From positions 558,001 through 622,000 of the forward strand of contig NW_002476335.1 in NCBI RefSeq assembly GCF_000189635.1: a stretch of DNA of 64,000 nucleotides. The letters are read 5' to 3'. Made by a program: the position numbers and the translations under genes. The stretch comes from Tetrahymena thermophila SB210 (taxonomy: Eukaryota; Ciliophora; Oligohymenophorea; Hymenostomatida; Tetrahymenidae). The notes beneath the pieces are model-generated. The model did not search any database and was not told the origin of the DNA. It saw nothing but the letters and a program-made list of their open reading frames with translations. Shown in pieces: positions 12,816 to 25,096 of the stretch. Position 1 is the stretch's first letter; each line of letters begins with the position of its first letter.

Positions 12816-15800
12816 ATGGCGCAATATTTCTAATCATCAAACAAAAGAGGAGAATTATTCGAATTGACAGAAGATTTAAACTCTAATTCCTATGAAAAAA
12901 AGAAAGAGGCTGTCAAGAAGGTTATAGCCCATATGACTATCGGAAAAGATGTTTCCCCTCTCTTTTAGCCAGTTATTAAATGCTTAGAATTCCCCTAATT
13001 AGAATTGAAGAAGCTCGTATATTTATACATCATTAACTACTCTAAAACAAAGCCTGACGATGCCATTATGGTTGTGAGTTAATTTGATAAGGATATTAAA
13101 AATAAGCAAAATCCTATTCTTAGAGCTCTTGCAGTGCGTACCATGGGTTGTGTAAGAGTACCAAGCATCAACTAATATTTAGCTGAACCTTTAAAAGAAG
13201 CTCTTGTAGATCCCGAGCCTTATGTTCGTATGACTGCAGCACTTTGCATTCCCAAAGTTTATGAGGTTTCACCTGACATTATTGAAAATCATAATCTTAT
13301 TTAATCCTTGTAAAATATGCTTACAAATGAAGCAAATGCAAAAGTTTTAGCTAATGTTCTTATAGCTTTAAACGAAATGTCATATTACAGGTAATTGTTT
13401 CTTTATTTTAATAGCTACAAAGAGTTTTTTTCTTTTTTGAAAAAGCACAGACATAAAAATTTATAAATTTAAAATAAACTATCAAAAGGATTTATTAATA
13501 TATCTAAAGAAAAACGTTCTTCTTTTAAATAAATAATTCATGCAAGAAAAATAAATAATAAGATAGATAGATAGAAATATATATAGATATGCGAAACATA
13601 CATCTAAAAATTTAAAATAAAATTTAAATTATCACTTTTTAAAAATATAATAAAAATGTATTTAAACTTAAATCTTCTAGCTACTAATTATTGATAATAT
13701 AAACTAACTTATTTTTTTAAAATTAGAGGAAAGAATTTAATAACAATCACATAAAAAGTATTACAAAAAATGCTAACAGCTGTCAATGAATGTCATGGTA
13801 AATAGATATTTTTATGAGCTTCCTTCATTACATATTAAATATTTAGATTTGCTTATTAGTTATTTCGAAATATTAATTTTATGATGTCTTAAATAAAAGA
13901 ATGGGGTCAAGTTGTTGTTATGGACTACTTAGTTAACTACATTCCAGAGAACTCTAAAGAAGCTGAAATGTAAAATACATTTTTTATATACTAAAATTAT
14001 ATATCTGTTAAAAATCTCATAGGATCGTTGAAAGAGTTCTTCCTAGATTGTCTCTTATTAATCCTGCTGTAGTATTTAGTGCAATTAAAGTAGTAATCAA
14101 GTTTATGGATTATATTACATCAGTTGACATTGTTAAAAACTTGAGTGCTAAAATATCTCAAAATTTAAGTAATCTTTTTTATTATTAATAATCTGAAATG
14201 TGTTTTATAATTTTCATCTATTAATATTATAAAGTTTCTTTAATATCATGGCAATAACCTTAAATTTAATACGTTGTTTTAAAATGTGTTCCTCATATTC
14301 TTCAAAAGAGACCTGGAATTATGGAAAAGAACATCAAGGTCTTCTTTTGCAATATTAATGAGCCATATTATATTAAGAATGAGAAGCTTGACATCTTAGC
14401 AAAAATTTGTGATAATAAGAACTACGAATCAGTGTTAAATGAAATCAAAGAATACGTTAATGAACCAGATCCAGATTTCGTTAGACGTTCTATTAGCTCT
14501 TTAAGCACTATAGCAATTAAATTCGAAAGAGCAGTTGATAAGTATGAATTTCATTTATTTAACCTATTCATGATTGGAATATTTTTAACAATAAACAAAA
14601 AATAGGACAATTGAAATTTTAGTAGAATAAATGAAATAAATTAGAGAAACTTACAGAACCACTGAACCTTATGTTTAGGAAATTATTATTGCAATGTAAA
14701 AAATATATAGAAAATATCCAAGTAAAATTAAGCATGAAAAAAGCTTGGAAGTTCTAATTAATATTGTTGATTTGGCCACCGAAGAACAAGCTAAAGCAGC
14801 TGCATCTTGGATTATCGGTGAATATGCTGAGTTCATTCCTAAAGTTGTTGAGCTTATAAATACCAGAATTTCAGAGTAACTAACAATAAATAATTAGCAT
14901 TTTGATCAATTTTTACAATAATATTTTCAATTAAATAAGATTTTTACAAGAACAAAGAGGTGTTTAGTTAGAAATTTTAACAGCTGCTATTAAGATTTTA
15001 TTGAAGTACCCTGATGAAGGATAACACTTCATCTAAAATCTTCTTGAATAAGCTTCATATAAGACTGAAAACCCTGATGTCCGTGATAGGTAATAAAAAA
15101 ATTCCAAAGAAAATGATAAAAATCCTTAATTTTAAATTAAATTTTAGAGCTTTTATTTACTGGAGAATGTTGTCAATTGATACTGAAAAAGTTAAGGACA
15201 CTGTTATTTGCAAAATGCCCTCTATCCAAGAAGACAATTATTCAAATGATACTGAATTTACAGACAAAATGATTGACAGTTTGGGTTTAATTTGTGCTGT
15301 TTACAGTAAGACTGTTGATGAAATGTTCCCTCGTCGTAGAAGGTGATTAAAATTTATCAAATCTAATTAATATATATTTAAAAGTTAAAATTAAAATAAA
15401 GAGTACCAACTAAAGATGCTAACGCTTCTCAAAACCAAAAGTCTCCTGAAAAATCTAAGATAGAAGATAAAAAGGATGATTCTAAAGTTGAAAAAGCTGA
15501 TGTAGTAGTTGAAGATAAAAAAGAAAAGGTTACTTAACCATAAACTTAGGTTGTAAATCCTCCTGCTCCCGTTCAACAACCTCAACCTGCTAACTTAAAT
15601 CTTTTAGAATTATTGGATGATGCTCCAACTCCAGTATAGCCTGTTACCGTTCAAAAGTAACCTGAAGTTAAACCAGCTAACAATGTTGGAACTGATTTAC
15701 TAGATATGCTTGATGACCACGTTGTTCCTGCATATTAGCCAACTTAAGCTGTAAGCAACTAACCTGTTGTATAAAATAACAATGACTTTGACTTATTTGA

Positions 15801-16731
15801 TTCTCCCTCCAAACCCCAAGTCGCTCCCATATAATCCTAAATAAACTACATTGTATATTTTGTTTGAGTTGCTTTAAATTAAAATCTTATTTTAAATAAA
15901 AAAAAGAATGTAATTAATAGTACAACCCCAGGAAAAACTGGTAAATCTGGATTACAGCTTGATGCTTGCCTTGTTTATGAAAATAATTAAATTGTTTTGA
16001 AGCTTAGAATTAATAACAGATCTACTTTATTAATTAACGAATTTCTCTTATAAATTTCTCCTAATTACTTTGGTTTGAAAATAAACGAATAACCTGTAGT
16101 CAACATTTACTAAAATGCAACTGTTGAAGTTCAAACCACTCTCTCATTCACAGGCAAATAGGATCCAACTAAATTACCTCCTAATCCTTATTAATTAATG
16201 ATGGCTGTAAGAAATCAAATTGATACTTTCTTCTTTGATCTCCCTGCTAACATAGTGCATTTGTTGGTAACTAAATTTTATAAATTTTTTTAATCAATGA
16301 ATTTATTTATTTCTTGTTACTAAAAACTAACAGAGTCTTGATGGAAGAGTAACCCAAGATGATTTTAAAACTATATGGAAATCTATACCTGATACTACAC
16401 ATAGAGAGCAAAGTGTAGCTTTTATTTAGCCCCAATATTTCTAGATAGAATCACTTAAATAGAAGCTTAATGATAATAGAATTTTCTACATTGCAGCTAA
16501 AAATAGTAAATAAATATTAATTAAACTTAATTTTTGTGAATTAAAATATTTATTATTTAAAAAATAGAAAATAGTTATTATAGTGCTAAAATAAATAATA
16601 CTGTTGTCTTATTGGAAGTTATAGTTCCAAGTAATACTAATCCTCAAGGAGCTACTGTTGGAGCACGTAGTTAAGATTAAAACGTCTTGTAACCACTTAT
16701 TAATGGAGTACTTGAAATTCTCTAAAAATGA
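12816..16731 (+). CDS. Beta-adaptin, large subunit of a clathrin adaptor (AP-1/AP-2) complex
   Basis: Beta-adaptin is a large subunit of the heterotetrameric AP-1 or AP-2 complex, which links cargo and clathrin at the Golgi or plasma membrane. The start [20 protein letters not shown] is at 12816 (GAAAAATGG). The adaptin trunk is clear: [97 protein letters not shown] Pro/Gln-rich hinge follows with acidic Leu-rich boxes ([26 protein letters not shown]) of the kind that bind clathrin. The C-terminal appendage runs from [17 protein letters not shown] to [11 protein letters not shown], ending at TGA 16729. About ten short introns are required and all fit in phase. The sequence alone does not separate AP-1 from AP-2. 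Many unicellular eukaryotes share one beta subunit. Confidence 0.92.
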
Positions 16732-17826
16732 TTTTGATACTTAATGGCTTTTTTCAAAAGTATATTCTATATTTTGGATGTTTTATAAAGGAATTATTAT
16801 CATCTTACTTGATAATAATTTATAATTTTTGTTAAATTTTCTTGTAACTAATTAAAAAATTTTTGATACATTTTAATTATTTTATATTTAAGATAAGTTT
16901 ATTTACTTTTATTTATCAAACTTAATTTGTTTTTATTAATTGTAAAATTCTAATTTATTATATAGAATTGATAGATTTTGATAAATAAATTCTATGAAAA
17001 TATTTATTCTACAAAATCGTCAAAAAAAATTTCTTATTATAAACATAAAAATAAGATAACTAATTAAAATTAAAAATAAATTCAAATAGGAAGAATGAAA
17101 ATTTTAAGAATTCATTGATAAATAGTAATTTTAGTTTTATTAATTTTTTATTTTTTTAAATATATATTAATTATAAAATTTTAACTTATTACATTCAACC
17201 AATGTGTTTAATAAATAAATTCTATTGAAATAAATTTTAAGAATCTTTTAAAAAAAATATATTGCTTTTTATACGCAAAATATAAACAGTTTATAATAAC
17301 AATAATTTCTCATTTAAAAATTATTTATTAATATTTGCTTGTTTATTAAAATTTTAGATTATTTAGTTTTTTTATTTTAGAGAAATTCTAATGACTAATT
17401 TTATTTTTAAAAATTCATCGTAAATGATTGATTAATAGTCATTTAAACTCTATTAATTATTTTAAACCCATAAATATTTGAAAAAAGTAAGAAAGAATTA
17501 AATTTTTTTAAAATAACAAATAAAAACAGAATGTATAGAGTATAGAATTTTGTGTAAATTTAAAAAGTAAATTAATTAGTTAATTAATTGAGTTCATAAG
17601 CTATAGTTTAGAAAGTACAGTTTAAGCTAAATTTGTAATTTTTAATTAATTATATTAAAAATGAAACTTTTATATTTTACTTGGCAAACTAATAAAAAGT
17701 GATTGATGATTAAGTATTTAAATTAAATGTTATAATATTCATACTCTGAACTAAAATAAAATGAATTCATTTTAACTTACTTATATATAATTTTTTTAAT
17801 ATATTTTTTAAAATAAATACACATTT
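16732..17826. repeat. Convergent intergenic region with a diverged direct repeat
   Basis: About 1.1 kb lies between the 3' ends of beta-adaptin and the minus-strand gene at 17827. Two blocks at about 16935-17005 and 17160-17235 share the pattern tattaatt(g/a)taaaat...gataaataaattctat..gaaa in diverged form, about 226 nt apart. I see no gene and no other signal. Confidence 0.4.
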
Positions 17827-20800
17827 TCAAATTTAAACTTCCATGCATAAGTATATGCTAAATGGTAAATTATAACTTATAGCTGTACATTTCTTTTTGA
17901 TATTTATTTCATTAATTTCTTTAATCTAATTATTTTGAGATTGCTTCACATCTAATGAAATAGTCTCAATATTTTAATCTTTTTGGCTTGTAATAATTTA
18001 ACTATTTTCAAGGGGCTTCTATTAATATGGATTATTGATATTTTCTTCTGGGAAAAATAAAATATCGTATGGATTTTTTTAGGGTAGCTACTTCATAAGA
18101 TTCTAATAATCTTAGGCTTATTTACCTCTAAAATACATTTGCTTAGATAATTTTGGAAAAGGCTTATACCTCAGCATATCAAGCTAGAGAAGATTATCAA
18201 CATTTTTCTTTTTGCAATGGAAAGGGTCAGTATAGTATTTTTGGAAAATGTTTCTATTTCTAACAACTAAATCGCCAACTAAATAATATAAATTATGTAT
18301 TTATTTGTTAGTTGATTTCATGTATTCGATTAGTCTGTTTCTGAAATTTTCAGCAACTTTGTCACTATCTAATTCAATAACTTCTTTTGTGTTTTTGTTT
18401 TGTTACTTAACTTTGTTTATTTCTTTTAAGAAATTCCTTTTTCTATGATTAAGTAAGCCTTCTTCATATGCTTAGGCTGTAACATCTTATACATCTAGAT
18501 TTAAAAAATATAAATTGTTTGAAAATGAACTAATTCGAGGATCTACAAAGGAAAGAGCAACTTCTAAAACTTTCTTTTGATTAGCCTATAAAAGATTAGG
18601 ATTAATTCTTTATTTAAATAAAACAACTTTTGCTTTTCCAATAATCTTCTCTTCAAATTTAGGGATGAATTCTTATAATAATTAAAAATGTAGCTCTTTT
18701 TTTAGTTTGAAGCAATTTTAATTTTGAGCTGATTTAATAATATCATCTTTTTCAATTGACTATTCAATTTGAAATTAATCCTTAGCAAGGTAGGGCTCTG
18801 ATTCTGTATTAATAACTCCACTCTTGCTTCTCATAGGTTAGTAAGATAAATTTCTTTTTTTATGGGTTGAATATGCTGGCGTTCTAAAGTTGTTTCTCTG
18901 AAATTAGCTTTGATTGAGATTTGCTTAAAAATTTGAAGGAACTGCATCAAATATTATTATTTTATTGACCTTGCTTTGAAGCTTATAATCAATTATAATT
19001 TACTGTAAATTAACACATTTATTGGAATAAATGCTATATGATTAAGGATTGTATGTGTAATAAGCACCATCAAAAGAAAAGCTTTACTTTATCATAAAGC
19101 TGACTAAGTCTCTGACTTTCTTACTGCAACTATTAAATAGCAAAAATATAAGGTAATGTTTAGACAGAGTTCTTAAAATTCTTTTTATTTCGTTTAACTT
19201 ATTACTGTATATGTCTCCCTGATACCCACTATTCCCATTATTTAAATAGGTAGATCTAATATTATTTGAGCTATTTCCATTAAAATTTATCATACCACCA
19301 AAAATTCCATTCCCGTTGATCTGTCCTTAATTATCTTTTTTTTCCCAATACGATTCTGATGTAAAACCTCCAAAAAGTAGATTTTCTGCTTTTAAAATTA
19401 AAATATTTCTTTCATAATCTGTGTTGGCTATATCATCAATTACTTAAGATTTCCAGTATAAAGGTTTTATTTCTGCAGTATTTATTGTGGATAAGATTTG
19501 AGAGCAATGCTCATTCTGTTTTTAAATTTTCAGTAGTAGACTCGATTTTTGTAAACTTTAGTTTGTATCAGTATTTTTTGAATATGAATTGCTCTAACTA
19601 TTCTCACTTTATAAATTTCCTTTTTCATTTTTGTCTACACTAGAAAAATTATTTGGTTTACTTTAACTTGATTAGCTTCTATTTGATTTTGATGATAATT
19701 AAATTTCATCTGAGCTAGCATCATCTTATTAACAGATAGATGCTTCTGGAGACCAATTAGATTAGGTATTAATAGTATTTCCTGTAAATTTTTCTGAATT
19801 TCTTTTAGCATGAGAAAATCTAATTTTTTTATTTTCATTTAATTGCATTGAGGAAGTGTTATTAGTCGAATTCTAGTTCGTGGCTGCAGCAGACTTGTTT
19901 TATCCTTTAGGAGGTCTTTATGCACTTAAAATTTATCTGTTATTTTGAATATACCTATTACTTCCTATCAATTTAGAGCTATTTTTATCTAATTAAGAAG
20001 AGTCCTAATAATTAAATTCATCTGCAGTGATCTAAGATTGTGGTGCTAATTAATATTTTTGTTTTAACTAGTTTTGATTTTGAGTAGTACTTTTTGGGTT
20101 ATTAGAATCGTAGCAGTTGAATGAAGTATTATTTTTTTCGTTACTTTATTCTTCATCACTTTCTTAGTTTAAAAAATTTTGTTATTTGCTTTTTTATGAG
20201 TTGAAAATTTATTATATATAAAAATTGTTATTTCCATCTAATTAATAGTAGTTATTTTACTAAGGTGTTTATTGATTATAGCTGCTTCTCGTAGAAGATT
20301 ATTATTTTTTTATTCTAAAAACGTTTATACTGTTAATTTTTGAAGGAGGAAGAGCAGCAGAAGGATTAACTAAATAATTATAAATAGTGTTTGTCGCCTG
20401 ATTAGAATTCTAAAAAGATGACCCTGTCGTAGAATTTTCTTTATTAAGAAGTGGATTGTTATTTTTATGAGTTGTTGAAGAGCTACTATTAGCTGCACTA
20501 TTTAATCCCGGTCTTTAATTCAGATTTACACCAAAAGGTATTCCTTTTTTGTCAATATTTTATTGTTAGCAAGAAGAACCTATTATATTCAATCTCTCTT
20601 CTGAATACACCTACTTGATAGAATTAATTAAATTTTGTTATAATTATTGATTTTATGCTTAATTAGATGTAATCGATTAAGGAGTAATAGATGATATTCC
20701 TATTTGATTATTCGTCGATATTAATAAAGGAGGCCTTCCATTAATATCGTTGCTTTTCATTATAAGTTTCTATTCTACTTCTTTATAGGCTGCTATAGTG

Positions 20801-21453
20801 TCCTTTATTGAAATATACTTTTCCCCTTTTTTACTACTTTTTGATTAACCTGCTTATTGAGCGCCATTCAATTTAGACTTTTTATTATCTGACTGTTAAA
20901 ATCCATTTGTTGATATAGGAGTTGTACTTGAAGATTGAGAAGTACTCTAAGCAGAGTTGTTTTTTGAATTTAAATTTTATTTGATCAGCTTTGGCACATT
21001 ATTGCAAGCTTCATTATTAATTTCATCAAGTTGTAATTATAAATTTTTTTAAACTATATTGTTATCGTTAAACTCATCTGTAATTTGATCGTTGTATTCT
21101 TTAGAATTTTGGCTATTTAAAACGTTTGAGGTGAAAAATCTTTTATTTGACTTTGAAGAATTCTAGCCTCCTATGTTTCCTCCAAAATATAAAAGGCCAT
21201 CATTATTAGTTTATATTTATCCATTATAGTAGCCAGTCAGTTAACCGTTATTATTTTATGCAATATTACCCTTATGAGATTTTAGTCGTATTGAATTTCT
21301 TTAATTATTATCATTTATATCATTGTCATAATTATTCTCTTATTAAACTCTAAAAGAATCTCTTTTTTTTACATTTTTATTCTGTATTAGAGGAGTAGGA
21401 GGTTTAAATTTGTTGCCCGCCAAGCTTTTAGGGCGATTAATATTAGAAGACAT
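17827..21453 (-). CDS. Large Asn/Gln/Ser-rich hypothetical protein, single exon
   Basis: A single uninterrupted frame runs from the ATG at 21453 to TGA at 17827-17829, 3627 nt and 1208 residues, with no intron. The start MSSNINRPKSLAGNKFKPPT is basic. Roughly residues 1-700 are low-complexity Asn/Gln/Ser with KRNSEK and RSKS-like basic-Ser motifs that could be phosphorylated. The last 450 residues are more globular. They include YWEKKDNQGQINGNGIFGG, LRTLSKHYLIFLLFNSCSKK, VNLQQIIIDYKLQSKVNKII (followed by IFDAVPSNF), VLEVALSFVDPRISSFSNNL, and a basic stretch LLNHRKRNFLKEINKVK. I do not recognise the family. There is no signal peptide or membrane helix. It is the longest intron-free gene in the window. 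Confidence 0.75.
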
Positions 21454-22853
21454 GTATAATGATTAAAAAAGACTGACTGTTGATAAGTTCCTTTTTCTAT
21501 TAATAGTAAAATTAAAAAAAGAAATTAACAAAAAATCTTTCTCTTTTGAAAAGTTTTTTTACACAAATTATTTGATTAGTTTAAACAATAAGATATTATG
21601 ATCTCTTAGATGTAATGCTATACAATATCAAAATAAATGAAGCATACTTTCTATTTCAATTATCCAAAAAATCAAAAAAATCAAAATCAAAAACAATCCA
21701 ATAACTGATTTTTTATAAATTTATGATTTAAAAAAGGAAAAAAAGAATCAATCATATATTAATATTTAGTACCATAAAGCCAAGGTCATCAATAATTAAA
21801 TAAAGAGAATTTAAATATTAACGATATTTCAATCTTGTTTCAAAATTATTTTTATTTAAACTTTTTTTAAGTTGAACTTATAAAAACAAAAAACAAGTTT
21901 CTTTTAGAAAATAAAATTTTAATTTGATTAAAAGAAATCATTTTTTTTTAAATAATAACTTTTATATTTTTTAAATAATTTATAAAGTTATTTTAAGAAA
22001 TATATTTCTTTCATTGAATATTTATTAACTTAATAATAGATAAAATATTTAAGATATAATTTATAAAGTTATTTTAAGAAATGTATTTCTTTGATTGAAT
22101 ATTTATTTACTTAACAATAGATAAAATCAAATGAAAATATTTTTTAACTGAATTAAACATAAAAAAAAATTGAACTATTTATTTATTATTAAATTATTAG
22201 TTGAAACATTTTAGATAATTTATAAAGATATTTTAAGAATAAATATATTTCTTTCATTGAATATTTATTAACTTAATAATAGATAAAATATTTAAGATAT
22301 AATTTATAAAGTTATTTTAAGAAATGTATTTCTTTGATTGAATATTTATTTACTTAACAATAGATAAAATCAAATGAAAATATTTTTTAACTGAATTAAA
22401 CATAAAAAAAATTGAACTATTTATTTATTATTAAATTATTAGTTGAAACATTTTAGATATAAATTATAAAGATATTTTAAGAATAAATATATTTCTTTCA
22501 TTGAATATTTATTAAGTTAATTATGGTAAAACAAAATGAAAATATTTTTTAACTGAATTAAACATAAAAAAAATTGAATTATTTATTTATAATTAAATTA
22601 TTAATTAAAACATTTTAGATATAATTTATTAAGCTATATAACTAAGCAAACTAATTTTTTGATTTCATATTTATTAAATTAATTACATGAATTCTTTAAA
22701 CTGAAAATATTATTTAATTAAATTAAAAGAAACTTTTTATTGATTTATTTTAATTTATTTTTAAATTTTATTATAATTTTTTAAATTATATATATAGGCA
22801 AACAATTCTTTTACTTTCTTTGAATGCTTATTAAATTAATTATAAGATCAAAT
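21454..22853. other. Intergenic region with tandem repeat array
   Basis: This is 1.4 kb of about 85% A+T between the 5' end of the gene at 21453 and the 3' end of the gene at 22854. It is dominated by the minisatellite listed separately. The first 300 nt should hold the promoter of the upstream minus-strand gene. Confidence 0.4.
21965..22625. repeat. Minisatellite: tandem unit of about 240 nt, nearly three copies
   Basis: Copies begin near 21971, 22211 and 22454 (spacing 240 and 243 nt), each opening with aatttataaag(t/a)tattttaag. Copies 1 and 2 are near-identical over most of their length. The third is shorter because it lacks an internal stretch of about 85 nt. Each full unit itself contains two halves that both read tataaagttattttaag, atttcttt(c/g)attgaata and ttta(c/t)ttaa(c/t)aatagataaaat, so the repeat is nested. 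It also carries ttaactgaattaaacataaa and a stretch rich in TTTATTATTAAATTATTAG. High identity suggests recent or ongoing homogenisation. Confidence 0.85.
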
Positions 22854-24230
22854 TCATTTTTTTTTGAATCTAAGTTAAGGAGAACCTGGTATAGCATCTT
22901 CTTCTTAAATTTTATGCAATTCTTCATTCTAGTAATAATTTATTGTATTATTGTTTTTAATAAAGCTATTATTTGTTTTTGGAAGACTGTTATTGGAAGT
23001 AAACTGCTTTGGTTAAAATTTATCAACAAAACTAAACTATTAATCTGAATTAAACGAAGTTTCGTTATATACATTAAATGAGTTATCTGAAGATTTTTTA
23101 TCGTCGTAGATGCTACGATTATTCCCAGTATCTCTTCTTGAATCAACATTTCTTGAAAGCTTGTTAGCTATACTATTATCATCCAGGCTGCCATACTATG
23201 ATTATTAACCAAGAGATTTACCAGATTGAGTATTTGCTGCACGTGAATTTAAGTTTTAGCTCTGTTATAAACTATTTTAAAAGAAGCTCTTTTAGTGGTA
23301 AGATTTTTAGAAGCCTGCTGAGAAAGAAGCTAAAGAATTAACAACAGACTTATCACTTTAAAATTCGCTTGTAATATTTTCGTTATTAGAATTATTTATG
23401 TCATTTATTAAATCTTTCTACTCAAGCATTTAATTCTCTTCAAGTTACTTCTTGAGCAACTTCTTTCTTAATTTCCTTTATCTGAAATAGCATATGATGA
23501 TGCCTGATATAATAATTAGAATAACAAGCACTCCTATCAAAATTACTATATAAATTTAAAGTAAATAAATTTATTCGCTAATAACTGATATGCATGTAAA
23601 TATAATAATTTACCTGATTTGCATGCATAATAATAAGAATACTCAAAATTAAAAGTCACTGTATATTCATAATAAAGTTAAATAAGGGGATAGTAGCTAC
23701 CATTATTACATGGGTACTTCGTGTTATCAATAACAACTATCTATTTATCTAAATCACTTATATTAAAAGTTATGTTGTTTTTTCTAAGCATAATTTAATT
23801 GTTTGTAAAATTAAGAGGACTATTTTCCACACATGATCTTTAATTTTTTATATCTTTAACATTACTGTAATACATTTAAAAATCGCTTTCTTATTGAAAA
23901 ATGAAGGTATCAAATCGAGAAGAGTCGTAAGGATAAAGCTATTTATTTTAAAATAAGAAATAGAAATATTATTGTTCATTATAGAAATTAAGTTTTTTAT
24001 TGTGATATTTTGCTAACAAAAATAATTACTAATTATAGTTTAAGTTCACCATCTTATGACATTGTGTGAGATGAATCTGCATCCCAAAATTGGTCACTTG
24101 TAAATGATAATTTATTAAAGTAACCCATTTTTAATGGTACAACTTTTTAAAGATTTAGTTTCACAATACCCGAACAGGTATTCTATTTAATCATTATAAA
24201 TCCAATTATTAAAACTAAGATAAACCTCAT
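22854..24230 (-). CDS. Type I single-pass membrane protein of unknown function
   Basis: Three exons (24230-24030, 23938-23614, 23545-22854) total 1218 nt and give 405 residues, with joins in phases 0 and 1. The start MRFILVLIIGFIMIKQNTCS is a clean signal peptide. The ectodomain (about 170 residues) contains FNKLSFTSDQFWDADSS, SCVENSPLNFTNNQ and NTKYPCNNGSYYPL, with several N-glycosylation sequons (NFT, NIT, NGS). A strong transmembrane helix VILIGVLVILIIISGIIICY is followed by the stop-transfer RQRKLRKKLLKK. The cytoplasmic tail of about 210 residues is Ser/Asn/Gln-rich and ends QLRFKKK. The layout suggests a cell-surface or ciliary membrane receptor or adhesin, but no ectodomain family is recognisable. 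The frame ends at TGA 22854-22856. Confidence 0.75.
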
Positions 24231-25096
24231 TTATAACTAGCTCTTTTCTTTTATTAAAGTTTAAACAAATGTATCTTTATACACAAGAATGTATATTTTT
24301 TACATTAAATTTCAATAATTTTCTTTTCCCAATTAAAAGATGATCATTTATACTTTTACCAGAGAATTTATTTCTTGTTGTTGCTTATATAAATTATATA
24401 TTACTAGGTAAGTAAATAGAAAGAGTATTATATAAACAAATGGCATATAAAAAGTTTTAATTATTATTTTATTTTTTAATCAAATATTTATAAATTTTGT
24501 ACTTTTAAACATCACATATAACATTATTATGTTTAATCATATTATAAAATCCTCACTAAATAATAATTGCCATATAATTATTTCTTAAACTATGAAATAT
24601 TTAGATATAAACTATTAGCAGCTAAGCTCCAAATATATATAAAATATGTAATCTAAAAGTTTTAGTATGAATGTGAAAATAAAAGCAGCATAAATTAGTT
24701 ATTAAAAGTACAGTGTTCATTTATCAAAAGGTTTGTTTTTTTTCTAATATATTTATTTAATTTATTAATATTTCAAGAATATTAAGTTAAGTTTTTTTAT
24801 TTTATTGAGTTTTTAATATATTATTGTTAAGTTTTTTTAGAGTTTTTTAATATTTTATTTTTAAGTTATGTTATTTTATTCAGTTTTTTAATATTTTATT
24901 GTTAAGATTTTTTTATTTATTTATTTTAATTTTTTTAAAGTTTCAATCAATCAATCAATCAATCAGTTTTTTTAATTTTATTTATTTCAATCAATCATTT
25001 TATATTTTGGATTAGAGAGGGTTAATATAGGATTCTTTTTAGAGTCTGTCGACTATATGGATAAAAGAAGTTCTAGTTAGTAAAAAGAGAAATCAA
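24231..25096. other. Intergenic, T-rich tandem repeat and CAAT microsatellites
   Basis: This is 866 nt between two minus-strand genes. From about 24780 to 24935 a degenerate unit of roughly 45 nt (gttaagtttttttattttattgagttttttaat-like) is repeated three to four times on the plus strand. (TCAA)n tracts follow at about 24944-24965 and 25092-25107. The latter overlaps the stop codon of the next gene, whose last codons (ATG ATT GAT TGA) are part of the microsatellite. No gene is supported apart from that. Confidence 0.6.
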
